NCBI RefSeq assembly: GCF_010882175.1
Contig: NZ_WKLH01000003.1
Coordinates: forward strand, 434,001-498,000
Reading direction: 5' to 3'
DNA length: 64,000 nucleotides
Source of the DNA: Mangrovibacterium lignilyticum
Lineage (GTDB): Bacteria; Bacteroidota; Bacteroidia; Bacteroidales; Prolixibacteraceae
Part shown: one piece after another, positions 35,702-45,650 of the stretch
Layout of the letters: every line of letters begins with the position of its first letter
Numbering within the stretch: position 1 is the first letter of the stretch
Program-made: the position numbers and the translations under genes
Notes under the pieces: generated by a model
What the model was told of the DNA's origin: nothing
The model's database searches: none
The model's input: the letters and a program-made list of their open reading frames with translations, nothing else

Positions 35702-36793
35702 CTAAGTTGTGATTTTGAATACAAAAGGTGAGGCAGTTTGGTATTTTCCACCCTGTGAAGTTACGAATAAATGAGTGGGTTTGCCTTGCTGCATCAGGAT
35801 TTGTGGTCGCTCAAAACGGCCATATTTTTTCAGATGTGGTGGCGCTTCCGGTTGTTCCATGTAATGAGCTGTTCCGAAATAGCTGATCTTTGGTTCCGAC
35901 CAGTGAATGCCGTCTACTGATTCTATGATAATTCCCACTTCGTGGTCGAAACGTCCCATGTCGCGGGCCACCATGTAAAACTTACCATTCTCCATGAATA
36001 CATTCCCATCTTCCAATTGGCGGTTATTGCCGAATTGGGAGTAATCGATAATCGGATTTTTACTGTATTTGGAGTAAGGCCCTTCCGGGTGTTCTGCTAC
36101 GGCCAGTCCGTACTTGCGGTTTCCCCTGATTTTAGGATCAACCGGGTGTTCGTATTCTTCGGTGTTCCACGATTTATAGTAGAGCCAGCAGGCGCCATCA
36201 GGATAGTTAATGAATGACGGGTTGGAGGTGCAATGATCATCCCAGGCACCAGGTTCTCCGGCTTCTAAAATCGGTTGTTCCGATCTTTTCCACGGGCCGT
36301 TTAGTGAGTCGGCAGTAGCCACACCGATTCGCTTCGTATTGGTCCGTCCGTTAGAGTTTCCCATGTAGAAGAGGCAATATTTCCCCTGTGAAAATTTGAT
36401 GTGTGGGTTGTGGCAGGTCGTCGCATCCCAAAAACCTTCACCACGCGGAGCCAAAATTGTTTCAATATTTTCATATGGCCCTTCTGCTTTATCAGCTACA
36501 GCATGAGCTATCTCGCTTCCTTTAATCCAACCACCCATTCCTTTTTTAGCATCCCAGCGCGAAAAAAAAACATGGAACTTGCCGTCAGCGTCTACGATCG
36601 GACTACAGCCCCAAACGTAATATCCCTCCAATTCCAAGATTCGGTTCAGTGGTTTCAATCGCTTCGAAAAATCTGAAATATCTTTTTTGTCGTAAGTTTT
36701 CCCGTCATCTCTGGCCCATAGCGAAACTCCGGGAACCATCAGAAGGCTTCCGGTTAACAAGCTGCGCTGTATAAATTGTCGTCGTGTGCTCAT
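35702..36793 (-). CDS. GH43-like five-bladed propeller glycosidase with Tat signal
   Basis: This 363-residue protein has the N-terminus STRRQFIQRSLLTGS, a twin-arginine signal followed by a hydrophobic stretch ending near LWA. The mature part has propeller motifs VWGCSPIVDADGKFHVFFSRWD (candidate catalytic base Asp near residue 68), FYMGNSN, SNPSFI and LEDGNVFMENGKFYMVARD. These place it in the GH43/GH32/GH117-like superfamily. The exact family and substrate are not clear; arabinose, galactose or a modified sugar of RG side chains is possible. Export in folded form by Tat contrasts with the Sec and lipoprotein signals of its neighbours. Confidence 0.7.
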   Translation of the reverse strand: MSTRRQFIQRSLLTGSLLMVPGVSLWARDDGKTYDKKDISDFSKRLKPLNRILELEGYYVWGCSPIVDADGKFHVFFSRWDAKKGMGGWIKGSEIAHAVADKAEGPYENIETILAPRGEGFWDATTCHNPHIKFSQGKYCLFYMGNSNGRTNTKRIGVATADSLNGPWKRSEQPILEAGEPGAWDDHCTSNPSFINYPDGACWLYYKSWNTEEYEHPVDPKIRGNRKYGLAVAEHPEGPYSKYSKNPIIDYSQFGNNRQLEDGNVFMENGKFYMVARDMGRFDHEVGIIIESVDGIHWSEPKISYFGTAHYMEQPEAPPHLKKYGRFERPQILMQQGKPTHLFVTSQGGKYQTASPFVFKITT

Positions 36794-36831
36794 GTCAGTT
36801 TCAAATTCCGGTACTCACTTATCGTGTTTCG

Positions 36832-39800
36832 TTATTCATCTCTTTTTAAAGTCACCGCCATCAATCCAATCACCAGGTCATTTGAGAGCGTACGAAGCTG
36901 AAGGCTTTTCAGTTCCTTTTTCGGGTTGAGAGGCAAATCGAGCAAGCTGGCCGCTCCACCTTCAATCTTGATGGTTTGGTTTTTTGATAACAACGGATAG
37001 GTTTCCATGCGCCATTCTCCGGTTTTCAATAACAAGCGCGGAGGACGTGGGGCATTTACGTTGAATGCAAAGCCATCCTCGTAATAATCCTGCTCAATCG
37101 GCCACCAATTTTCGGGGCTTCTGAGTTCCAGAACATCACTGCTTCCATCGGTATAATTTACCTCTATCAATCCGTTGACCAGGTTAATGCGCATGTGGTG
37201 AACCGATCCGGCCATTAGCAGGTAGGCGCGTGAGGCTTTCCCGCTTAACGCAAGTTCTGCATTTTCCGGGTAAACGTCCCACTGCGAAGTGAAAATGATG
37301 TTATTCGTTTCGGTTGAAGGGGTTGCAAAAGGAATACCTTGCGGCGATTCAACTTGTCCGTTTCCGGCTACCTTTCGCAGTCCACTGTCATCAATTTCTT
37401 CGTGTTCTTTGTACGAGCACCAGTCTCCAATGCCTTGAATTGGCAGAGACAACGTGGGATGGGGTGAACGTGGCGACGTGTATTGCTCGGTAAAAATATT
37501 GGTTATTCGGTCGTTGAAATAGTCCGTCATCGCAACGGTTTCGAAATGACCTTTTTCCGCAATATGCCAGTTGATGATTACATCGGTGAACCGTTGCTTG
37601 TTAGTCTGAAATTCAATTGGATTGCTGCCGGCTGTCAAATGCCCTTTTGAAACGGAAATCAAAACAGACTTCGATTTAGCGGGAATGGTTATTTTCTTCG
37701 TAAAATCATTCACGCCCAGTATTCCGCTTATGGCCTTTGGGCTGTTGTTCCGAACTGAAAATTCGATTTTACCTTCAGGTTGGTTCTTGGCGTATTCAAA
37801 TTTTATTGCTGGTTGTAGGTTGAATGCAATGGGTTGCCACCAGCTAATTTTGTCCTGTTTTAGCAAGACAAAAAAGGTTCGTTCGCCATGTTCTCCTGTT
37901 AATTGTGCTTTCAGTTCCTTGCTTTTCTGCTGAATATTTTTCAAAACCGCTTGTGGATCTTTAACTGCGAGAATGTCGGCTTGTTTGCTTTGCAAGGTAA
38001 TTGTGCTCCCGTCAGCATAGACCGAATCTGTCCATAATTTTTTGATTTTTTCTTCGCCCCATTCCACCGTGATTTTGTACTTGGTTGCTTTATCAGTTTT
38101 TACCAGGATCACAGGCTTGCCAATGGCATTTTCATCGCAACCCCATTCAGTTTCCATTCCGTTTACTTTAATGGAACGAATTTCGCTGCTACGGGCTGTT
38201 AATGCCAGGTTCAGTCGAAGCTCTTTACTGAAATGATTTTCAATCGTATAGCGGTCGATTGTTCCGTTTCGTTTAAAGTCGACTTTCAGGTAGGGCGTTT
38301 CCATCTCCGCAAACTGCCACTCGGATGGCCATCCCGGCTTCAGACTAATTTCGTTTTGCATCAGATTTGGTTCGAAACCGAACAATCCTTCTACAAATAC
38401 GCGTGATGCTACGCCGATGGGATCCGCAAAATCGCGGTAAAGCTCGCCACGGAAGGTATCGTAATACGACAATTGCCCGTAGTTGCCGGGGCTGCTTCCC
38501 ATAAACATGTAGTCGAGAACACTTCCTTTGGTGAGTTGGAAGGCTTCTTTGCTGCGGCCGCTTTTCCAATAGGCGAGGGCCGTGTGCAATACTTCCGCCA
38601 ACGCAACATTGTTAATCGACCAGGTGTAAGGCATCCAGTTGGTGGTTGAAATGGTGTAAAAGCCTTCCGGAACACCTTCTCCCTGAATCGGAATTCGAGG
38701 AATTTCGTGGTCAACATATTCGGTGCTTTGCCAAGCCTGGAACGGATCGGCAAGTCCTTCGTCAATCGCATGGTAAATGGTCCAAACGGCAGCCGACGGA
38801 TGGACTTGCTGCAGGCCGATCAAATCTTTGTATTCGGCAAACCAACCTTTTTCAGGCAGCCAAAGTTGCGCGTTTACAGCGGACTTAATTTTTTCGGCTT
38901 CGGCCAGGTAGGGTGCCGGATCTTTACCAACAATAGGTGCCAGTTCGGCAGCCATTTGATTTGCCCGGTAGTTGTAGGCTGAAGAGTGGGTGACACCGCC
39001 GCCGCTGTACTGTAAAGCATCGCTGGCCCAAATGCAGCAATAGGCATCGTAGAGCCCGTCGTCGTTGGCATCAAAATTTCTTTTTTCCCAAGCCAGGTGG
39101 CGTTCCAAAACCGGCCAGCTCTCGCGAATGAAAGCAGTGTCGCCTGTCCATCGGTAGTGCCACAACAGCTGGCTGATGAACACCAGATTCATGTCGTAGT
39201 GATGGGGCTTGTTTATTTTTCCGGGGTTGCGGCTAATGTAACCATCAGAAAATAGTTCGGTACCGGCTTCTTCTTTTTGGCGGGCAAGGTGGGTTTTCGG
39301 ATCGGCAGAACTCGGACGGTCTGCCGGCTCGGTATATTGGGCTTTGAAATAGCCACGGAAGTGAGTTTCTGCACGTTCGGACCAGCCCAGCCAGTCGGCG
39401 GCATAGGCTCCGCGCCATCCATTCAGTGGCATGCGCCAGGCAACGGCACCGTGCATGAATGCTTTGCCGTCCCAAACACCATCTGCCGCTGCTGCCAAAG
39501 CAGCTCCTGCCGCGTTAAGGTATTCATCGGGCGTATTCATTCGGAAATGATTTGCCAGTTCAAGCCGTGCTTCTTCTGCGTTGGCAAAAAGCTCCGGCAA
39601 CTCCTCGTAATTGGGTGTTTCTTTTGTTTCAGGATTGAGCAGTAACAGGTATTCGGTCTGCTTGTCCTTCAAATCAAGCTGTCCACAAACGGCCGGAGCA
39701 TCGTCCGCATCGCTGTTGAAGAAATCGTTTGGGCTTTCCTGGTGAGCAGCATCCGACAGTCTCAAACGACATCCTTCAGGGAATACACCGGATATTTTCT

Positions 39801-40560
39801 TTTTACTTTTCAGTCGGCTTGCTTCCAGTTCTTCAGGAGTCGGGGTGTAATCATTCTCATAAACTTCGTTGTCGGACTGGCTGCGTTCGGCTCCGTAATA
39901 CAGATCGAAATTGTTTTCGTTGAGGACGTATTCGTTGGTTGCGCACTTATCTGCGGTTAGGTAAAAAACAGATTCAGGATCAGCGCCCAAGTCGCCTTCA
40001 CGCGAGAAGCGTTTATCTGAAGCGCCACCAAAAGCCCAGAAAAGTTTCAGGTCACCGGGAAGATCTTCACCTTCCATCTGTAAAATCATGCCATCAGCGT
40101 CAGGAAGTGCAAGCAACTTCAAATTTAGTTCTTCGCTGGCGAGCAATTCATCCTTGATTTTATAACGCATGCTGCCGCTGTTGTAACGAGCTTCAATGTG
40201 GTCGCATTCAATTAGCCATTTTGAGCTTGTTGAGGTCTGCAACCCAAGTCGCAAAGTACCTCCCAGCCGGGGCATGTACAAGCTAAATTCAGGTAGATCA
40301 CCAGCTTCAACCCGAAAGCCGGTGTTCGAGCCGTACAGGGCACGGTTGAAACGCTTTTCACCGTTCACGATCACAAAGTCACCATGTTCGGGTGTGTAAC
40401 GCATTTTGCGTTCTTGTTCCGACCAGTGTCTCATTGGCGTTTGTGCCTGGCAATTGAGGGTGAACAGCGCGCAAAAAGAGGCAATAAGCAGCAATCGAAA
40501 CTGCTGCTTATGCCATGATGAACAAACTATTCGTAAACTAATTTTCAAAACAATATTCAA
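36832..40560 (-). CDS. DUF4450 family large putative glycosidase
   Basis: This 1242-residue protein has a signal peptide with an unusually long basic n-region (hydrophobic core about 22-36). An N-terminal beta-sandwich (about 50-330) is followed by an (alpha/alpha)6-like region (about 340-760) with WRMPLNGWRGAYAADWLGW, HHYDMNLVFISQLLWHYRW and NWMPYTWSINNVALAEVLHTALAYW. Two or more C-terminal beta-rich domains follow (about 770-1242). I recall related proteins in Bacteroidota pectin loci under the name DUF4450, without a proven activity. The six-hairpin barrel fits an inverting glycosidase, possibly a rhamnosidase or glucuronidase. It is 7 bp downstream of GH2. Confidence 0.65.
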   Translation of the reverse strand: MNIVLKISLRIVCSSWHKQQFRLLLIASFCALFTLNCQAQTPMRHWSEQERKMRYTPEHGDFVIVNGEKRFNRALYGSNTGFRVEAGDLPEFSLYMPRLGGTLRLGLQTSTSSKWLIECDHIEARYNSGSMRYKIKDELLASEELNLKLLALPDADGMILQMEGEDLPGDLKLFWAFGGASDKRFSREGDLGADPESVFYLTADKCATNEYVLNENNFDLYYGAERSQSDNEVYENDYTPTPEELEASRLKSKKKISGVFPEGCRLRLSDAAHQESPNDFFNSDADDAPAVCGQLDLKDKQTEYLLLLNPETKETPNYEELPELFANAEEARLELANHFRMNTPDEYLNAAGAALAAAADGVWDGKAFMHGAVAWRMPLNGWRGAYAADWLGWSERAETHFRGYFKAQYTEPADRPSSADPKTHLARQKEEAGTELFSDGYISRNPGKINKPHHYDMNLVFISQLLWHYRWTGDTAFIRESWPVLERHLAWEKRNFDANDDGLYDAYCCIWASDALQYSGGGVTHSSAYNYRANQMAAELAPIVGKDPAPYLAEAEKIKSAVNAQLWLPEKGWFAEYKDLIGLQQVHPSAAVWTIYHAIDEGLADPFQAWQSTEYVDHEIPRIPIQGEGVPEGFYTISTTNWMPYTWSINNVALAEVLHTALAYWKSGRSKEAFQLTKGSVLDYMFMGSSPGNYGQLSYYDTFRGELYRDFADPIGVASRVFVEGLFGFEPNLMQNEISLKPGWPSEWQFAEMETPYLKVDFKRNGTIDRYTIENHFSKELRLNLALTARSSEIRSIKVNGMETEWGCDENAIGKPVILVKTDKATKYKITVEWGEEKIKKLWTDSVYADGSTITLQSKQADILAVKDPQAVLKNIQQKSKELKAQLTGEHGERTFFVLLKQDKISWWQPIAFNLQPAIKFEYAKNQPEGKIEFSVRNNSPKAISGILGVNDFTKKITIPAKSKSVLISVSKGHLTAGSNPIEFQTNKQRFTDVIINWHIAEKGHFETVAMTDYFNDRITNIFTEQYTSPRSPHPTLSLPIQGIGDWCSYKEHEEIDDSGLRKVAGNGQVESPQGIPFATPSTETNNIIFTSQWDVYPENAELALSGKASRAYLLMAGSVHHMRINLVNGLIEVNYTDGSSDVLELRSPENWWPIEQDYYEDGFAFNVNAPRPPRLLLKTGEWRMETYPLLSKNQTIKIEGGAASLLDLPLNPKKELKSLQLRTLSNDLVIGLMAVTLKRDE

Positions 40561-40567
40561 TTTTTAC

Positions 40568-43483
40568 TTATCTCAATCCGAAATAAAAGTAGATCGTTCG
40601 GTTAACCGGTTTTTCCATCACATTCAATTCACCGGAAGGACCGTAGTTCCAGGTATCGTTGCTGATACCCATAGCTAATTTTGATCCTACCGGCGGAATG
40701 CCATCCAGGAAGCTAATATTTCCGACAGGTAGTTTCGGGTAGTTTTCAGGACCTGAAATGCCGTAGAAATCAAAGAGTCGGACAAACAAATCCGGTTCCT
40801 GAACGACAACAGTAAACTTGCCATAAACGGAGTTGAATTCCATCCAGTTGATATTGGCGTAGTATCCTTTAAATTGCTCGCCCCAGCTATTTGTAGCTGG
40901 TAGAATGGTATTGTACATGCGTTCATACACATCCAGCTGGCCACCTTGGAGGCGGTTCTTCCAAACATGTGCGGGGCCGTCACCCAACCATTTCGCGCTG
41001 ATGATGTCTGATTCAGGGAAGCTGAAGCTGATACCCGTAAACAACTGCTTGTCGGCTACCTGGTATTCGTAATTCAGTTCCAACCATCCACTGTTGTACA
41101 TGGTCCAGCTCAATTTTTTGATGTCGCCGCTGTAGGTCATTTCCAAAACGTGTGCACCATCAATTTCGTGGTGACTGAGGCTAGTTAGTTCTGCATTTCC
41201 ACTAACCAATATGGGACCATTGCCAAATGGAATCGGCAAACCGAAATCGTTGGTTACTTTTTGGATAGTGCCATCTTTTTTGCTGAAGCTTACACCGATT
41301 CCCGATGCTTTCAGTGTAATTTGGTCGTCGCCTTCGGTTACTTCAACTTTTGTGCTGAGGCCTGAAGCATCGCCTTTTTGTTGCTCAATGGGCAAGATGT
41401 TGTCTTCTTCAACCCCCTGCGCCTTCAATTCTTCTAAAAGAGCTTTTTCTTCTGAACTCAATTGTTTTTCGACCAGGCGTAAAACTTCTTTCTTGTTTCC
41501 GTTGGTTTTCCAACTCCAGCAATACAGTTCGTCGCCGTTTTGATCGAAAGCACGAAGGTAAAGGGCATCGTATTTTTTATAGTCTGAAGGTAAGTTCAGT
41601 TTTAGGTCGCCTTTTGCAACCGGAGCAATATCCGGCGATGTTGCGGTTCCGGTTTCCATTACGTTGTGGCCCGCACCGCGAGCTTCAGGTTGCGTAAAGT
41701 TGACCAGCTCCCAGCTGAATTTGCATTCATTCAGGTTGGTGAAATTGAAGCGGTTTTCGACAGCAATTGTGCCGTCAAAATGGGGGGGTAATTTATTCAG
41801 GTCGATTTTGACAGGGCTGTAAATTTCGCGTAAAGCATAGAAACTGCCTTCTTTTTCGCGGTGTGGCCCCAAAACTCCGTCGGGAGCATTTACCCGGTTT
41901 ACATCGATGGTGCCATTCAGGTCGGTACGAACGATGCCTTCATCGGAGAAGTTCCAAATAAAACCTCCGGCTCCGCGTTTCGAGTTCCAGAACAAGTCCC
42001 AGAAGTCGGCTAAGCCAGCAGCTGCTCCGCCGTCATCCTGAGCGTGCAGAAACTCAGTCGGCATGAAAATTAAGTCGCCATCCAATATTTTTTCGGAGCT
42101 GTGGTAGTTTTCGTAGTGGTTGCAATCAATACCGTTGTAGTCGTTGCCCGGGCGGTGATGCGCATGAATAACCGGGCGGATTGACGGATCGTAAATCGCA
42201 AAATCGTCATCCAGTTCTTTGTTGGTACCACCTTCATTCCCGTTACTCCAGAAAATGATTGATGGGTGATTGACATCGAGGATGACCATTTCGTGAACCA
42301 GTTTGCTACCCACCTCTGTGTCGTAGGCATTTTGCCAACCGGCCAATTCATCCAAAACATAAAGCCCCAGAGAGTCGCAAATATTCAGGAAGCTTTTGTC
42401 GGGTGGATAGTGGGCGCAGCGTACGGCGTTCAGGTTCATTTCCTTCATGAGTTTCACGTCATTCAAATCGATGGTTGCGTTACTGCAACGACCTGTTTCC
42501 GGCCAAAAGACGTGACGGTTGATCCCTTTCATTTTTATTTTGACCCCGTTGAGGTAGATGCCGTCTCCCTGACGAATCTCGATGGTACGGAAGCCAAATT
42601 TTTGGCTCAGTGTGTATTTGGTCGTATTTCCTTCTTTCAGACTAACTTTTACCGAATAACAGTTAGGCGTTTCAGCCGTCCATGTTTTCGGGTTGTCTAG
42701 CTTGCAGGTTAAGGTAACCAGTGAATCTTTCGGACTGATTTTGCTTTCGCAGGTTTGAACGATGGTCCCGTCAGCATCGATGATTTCGACTTGTATCGTT
42801 TGCTTTTTCACAGTGTTTACAGGGAAGGCATCCAAACTGAATGAACCATCAGCTTTTGCTGCGATTGCTACCCGTTCGATGTAACTTTTTGGAAAAGCTT
42901 CTAGATAAACCGGACGGAAAATGCCACCGAAGATCCAGTAGTCGGCGTAGCGTTCGGCACGATTTACCGAGTTGTTTGCCGAATTTTTATGAACCGTCAC
43001 TTCTAGCTGGTTATCGCCGGCCTTCAGTTTGTCGGTAATATTGTAACGAAACTGATAGAATGCCCCTTGGTGAATCGGTCCGGCTGACTCGCCGTTAATT
43101 TTCACTTCTGTGTCGGTCATCGAACCGTCAAAAACAATGAAAACATCTTTCCCATCCCAGTTCGCAGGAACAGTGAAGTTGTGTTTGTAGATACCGGTTT
43201 CGTCCGAAAACTTAAACTTTTTGCCGTAGGTACGGTAGTCTCGGCCATAGTCGTATTCTCCGAAACCTTGTTGCTCCCAATGCGAGGGTACTTCAATTGT
43301 AGACCACACGCCGCTGTTACGGCCGGCAGTGCAGTAAAAGTCCCATGTTACGGTGTTTTCATTGTCAGTACCGGAAAGAAATATCGTTTCTTTCCGGTCT
43401 TGGGCTGACAAATCAATAGTGTAGTTGGTTAGTAGTAGCAATAAAGCCAACAAAAATTTCGTGTTCATCATTATAAATTTCAT
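40568..43483 (-). CDS. GH2 beta-galactosidase-type glycosidase
   Basis: This 971-residue protein has a signal peptide (hydrophobic run, cleavage near LSAQ), a jelly-roll sugar-binding domain (about 30-200) and an Ig-like domain. The TIM barrel has WSNGNEGG near residue 400 (acid/base Glu) and FMPTEFLHAQDDGG near 462 (nucleophile Glu). A large C-terminal beta-sandwich of the LacZ small-chain type follows. Both catalytic glutamates are present. In an RG-I locus it most likely removes beta-galactose from galactan side chains, but beta-glucuronidase or another GH2 specificity cannot be excluded. It lies 30 bp downstream of the GH65-like gene. Confidence 0.88.
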   Translation of the reverse strand: MKFIMMNTKFLLALLLLLTNYTIDLSAQDRKETIFLSGTDNENTVTWDFYCTAGRNSGVWSTIEVPSHWEQQGFGEYDYGRDYRTYGKKFKFSDETGIYKHNFTVPANWDGKDVFIVFDGSMTDTEVKINGESAGPIHQGAFYQFRYNITDKLKAGDNQLEVTVHKNSANNSVNRAERYADYWIFGGIFRPVYLEAFPKSYIERVAIAAKADGSFSLDAFPVNTVKKQTIQVEIIDADGTIVQTCESKISPKDSLVTLTCKLDNPKTWTAETPNCYSVKVSLKEGNTTKYTLSQKFGFRTIEIRQGDGIYLNGVKIKMKGINRHVFWPETGRCSNATIDLNDVKLMKEMNLNAVRCAHYPPDKSFLNICDSLGLYVLDELAGWQNAYDTEVGSKLVHEMVILDVNHPSIIFWSNGNEGGTNKELDDDFAIYDPSIRPVIHAHHRPGNDYNGIDCNHYENYHSSEKILDGDLIFMPTEFLHAQDDGGAAAGLADFWDLFWNSKRGAGGFIWNFSDEGIVRTDLNGTIDVNRVNAPDGVLGPHREKEGSFYALREIYSPVKIDLNKLPPHFDGTIAVENRFNFTNLNECKFSWELVNFTQPEARGAGHNVMETGTATSPDIAPVAKGDLKLNLPSDYKKYDALYLRAFDQNGDELYCWSWKTNGNKKEVLRLVEKQLSSEEKALLEELKAQGVEEDNILPIEQQKGDASGLSTKVEVTEGDDQITLKASGIGVSFSKKDGTIQKVTNDFGLPIPFGNGPILVSGNAELTSLSHHEIDGAHVLEMTYSGDIKKLSWTMYNSGWLELNYEYQVADKQLFTGISFSFPESDIISAKWLGDGPAHVWKNRLQGGQLDVYERMYNTILPATNSWGEQFKGYYANINWMEFNSVYGKFTVVVQEPDLFVRLFDFYGISGPENYPKLPVGNISFLDGIPPVGSKLAMGISNDTWNYGPSGELNVMEKPVNRTIYFYFGLR

Positions 43484-43513
43484 GTTTCTAGTTCTGTATT
43501 TGAAAGCTTTTAC

Positions 43514-45649
43514 CTAAAACATAGGCTCCAGATTCTCCCATTTTACGTTCCATTTTCCGTCTTTCGGAAAGCCCGGATTTGTTTCGGTACAACCTTCCCA
43601 TCCTGCGCACATCATTCCGATAGTTGTTAAGAAACCACCATTGCCCGGCAGATAAACACGCAGACGCTCGCTCTGGTAGTTGTGTCCGTTTTTCAGGTAA
43701 GTATTTTTCTGTACATCTTTCAGCAAAAAGTCAAGTGCCAGCTCGGGTTCACTTAAACGCACAGCCGACATGGCTGCCATTGGGTAATCCCAACCCCAGG
43801 TTGACGGCCAATCCCAGCGTTCGGCAATAACATGCATGGTTTTGCGCATTACCTCAGGATCAATTTTGTCCCAGTCAGGAAGAATTCCATAGGCTCCTAA
43901 AACAACCGGGTGATCTTCCATCAAGTCGTGGTTCGTGTAAGAATCGGTTGCACCTTGCACGCCCAGGTACACGCCATCAGCTTGATCTGGCTTAGCCAGT
44001 TTTAAACGAACATCTTCCCATTTCTCGTTTTTGGATTCATTGGCGCGTTCTTTCCATTTCTGAGCGACGCTTAATGCCCAATGCCAATAGGTCAGTTCGA
44101 AAGGCGGATTTTCTGTTGTTTCGCGCGTCCAATGTTCCTGGGCCGGAATGAGTGGTGGTTCGAGGTTGTATTGTTGCTGTTCTTCGCTCCATACGGGGAA
44201 GTCGGCCATAAAATCAGCTGTTGCGAAGACTAATTTCTTGTAGCGATTAATAGTCTCTTCGCTTGGATTTGCCCGATACATTTGTTCAGCAAACCAGATG
44301 ATATGCGGTTGTTGCCAGATAAGGTACGAACCAACTGATGAAGGACTATTCTCTCCATCGGGTCCAATCATTTTTGGCCAGCGTACGCCTTCGTAACCCT
44401 GATCGATTGCAGTTTGTTTTGCTTTGTCAGAGATTTGATTGTAGTAATCTAGTTGCTTGAGCATGTATTGCGGACGGTCCCATTGCGCAAAATGAGCAAT
44501 ATGCCACCAGTGCATTTCCATGTGAAATTTGCCGTACCAGCTGTTGTAAGTGAGACCTGTTTCAGCAGGAGGTAATGTGCCGGAACTTTGGATTTGAATC
44601 AGGTATTGTGACAGCACAGTTCTTCGTTCCAGTTCTTTGGCACGAGGGTCGGTGCATGCTGAAAAATCGACAGCACCTCCGGATTGCCAGAATGCCGGCC
44701 ATTTCGTTTCGTTGTTTTGTTTGGTTGTTCCAAAATCAGCAATTGTTTGTTCACCTTCTCGCGGTTCAAACAAGCAACTAAATTCAAGACTTTCGCCTGT
44801 TTTGGGTTGAAGAACAAAAGTGTGAGCTTCAGCTTCCGCCAAACTGGCATCACCTGTCCAGTTCATCGCGACTTCATAACTATCCTCATCCAATTGGCGA
44901 TGGATTTTAGCCTGATTCTCTTCATTCTCTTTCAGAATCGACTGGTGTTTTTCAGGCGAATTGAAGTCATATCCGGCATGCGTGTTTTCAGCTACTCCCG
45001 CCGAAAATTTCCATTGTACCGCTAACTGGCCTTTGGCAATTAGGGGGGATTCAATATGGGCTGAAATTTGATCCTGGTCCTGGTGACAGTAAACTTCAAC
45101 TTTAACCGGTTCTCCTTCAAATTCGAATGAACTACTGATTTTGCCTGTCCACATGTCCAATTCGTGATCGGCATTTTTAATATCGGATAGAACGGCTGGT
45201 GTGCCGTCAGTTTTTGTCAGTTTCAGGCCGATCATGCCCAGGTGCAAGCGGTGAGGGTTTTCCCGGAAATAATTGCAGGCAGCATTGGCACGAGGATTAT
45301 CTTTTAGTTGGTGACGATAAGGAACCTGGCGTTCTTCAACATCCCAGTATTTTAGTGTTTCTGACCACTCGTAGCCTTCTGTATTTGGATTTGTGTGCCA
45401 TCCCCAGTTGCTTTGGGTTCCGAGTGGAACACCATTCTCATATTCAGAATAAAAGGATTGAAGTCCTGTCAGATCAGTCGTAAACGCGAAATTGCCGTTG
45501 CCGACCGAAAGGCTTGCCAGTGAGTCAAAACCTTCGACTTGTACATTGTTTCTGGTTACCAGAGCGTGACGGTCAATTTTTTCAACCTGATGCTTGCTAC
45601 AGCCGAAAGCTGTGATCAGCAGCCCTAATGCGAATAGTTTTATTTTCAT
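43514..45649 (-). CDS. GH65-like (alpha/alpha)6-barrel lipoprotein, putative glycosidase
   Basis: This 711-residue lipoprotein (lipobox TAFGC near residue 17) has a beta-sandwich with SLSVGNGNFAFTTDLTG, then an (alpha/alpha)6 barrel with LTYNSWYGKFHMEMHWWH near residue 366. That motif resembles the region preceding the active site in GH65, GH94 and GH95. A candidate catalytic Glu lies in LIPAQEHW near residue 493. I cannot assign it to a numbered family with certainty. It starts 1 bp after the GH106 stop, so the two are tightly coupled. It presumably removes a side-chain sugar of RG-I. Confidence 0.6.
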   Translation of the reverse strand: MKIKLFALGLLITAFGCSKHQVEKIDRHALVTRNNVQVEGFDSLASLSVGNGNFAFTTDLTGLQSFYSEYENGVPLGTQSNWGWHTNPNTEGYEWSETLKYWDVEERQVPYRHQLKDNPRANAACNYFRENPHRLHLGMIGLKLTKTDGTPAVLSDIKNADHELDMWTGKISSSFEFEGEPVKVEVYCHQDQDQISAHIESPLIAKGQLAVQWKFSAGVAENTHAGYDFNSPEKHQSILKENEENQAKIHRQLDEDSYEVAMNWTGDASLAEAEAHTFVLQPKTGESLEFSCLFEPREGEQTIADFGTTKQNNETKWPAFWQSGGAVDFSACTDPRAKELERRTVLSQYLIQIQSSGTLPPAETGLTYNSWYGKFHMEMHWWHIAHFAQWDRPQYMLKQLDYYNQISDKAKQTAIDQGYEGVRWPKMIGPDGENSPSSVGSYLIWQQPHIIWFAEQMYRANPSEETINRYKKLVFATADFMADFPVWSEEQQQYNLEPPLIPAQEHWTRETTENPPFELTYWHWALSVAQKWKERANESKNEKWEDVRLKLAKPDQADGVYLGVQGATDSYTNHDLMEDHPVVLGAYGILPDWDKIDPEVMRKTMHVIAERWDWPSTWGWDYPMAAMSAVRLSEPELALDFLLKDVQKNTYLKNGHNYQSERLRVYLPGNGGFLTTIGMMCAGWEGCTETNPGFPKDGKWNVKWENLEPMF

Positions 45650-45650
45650 G

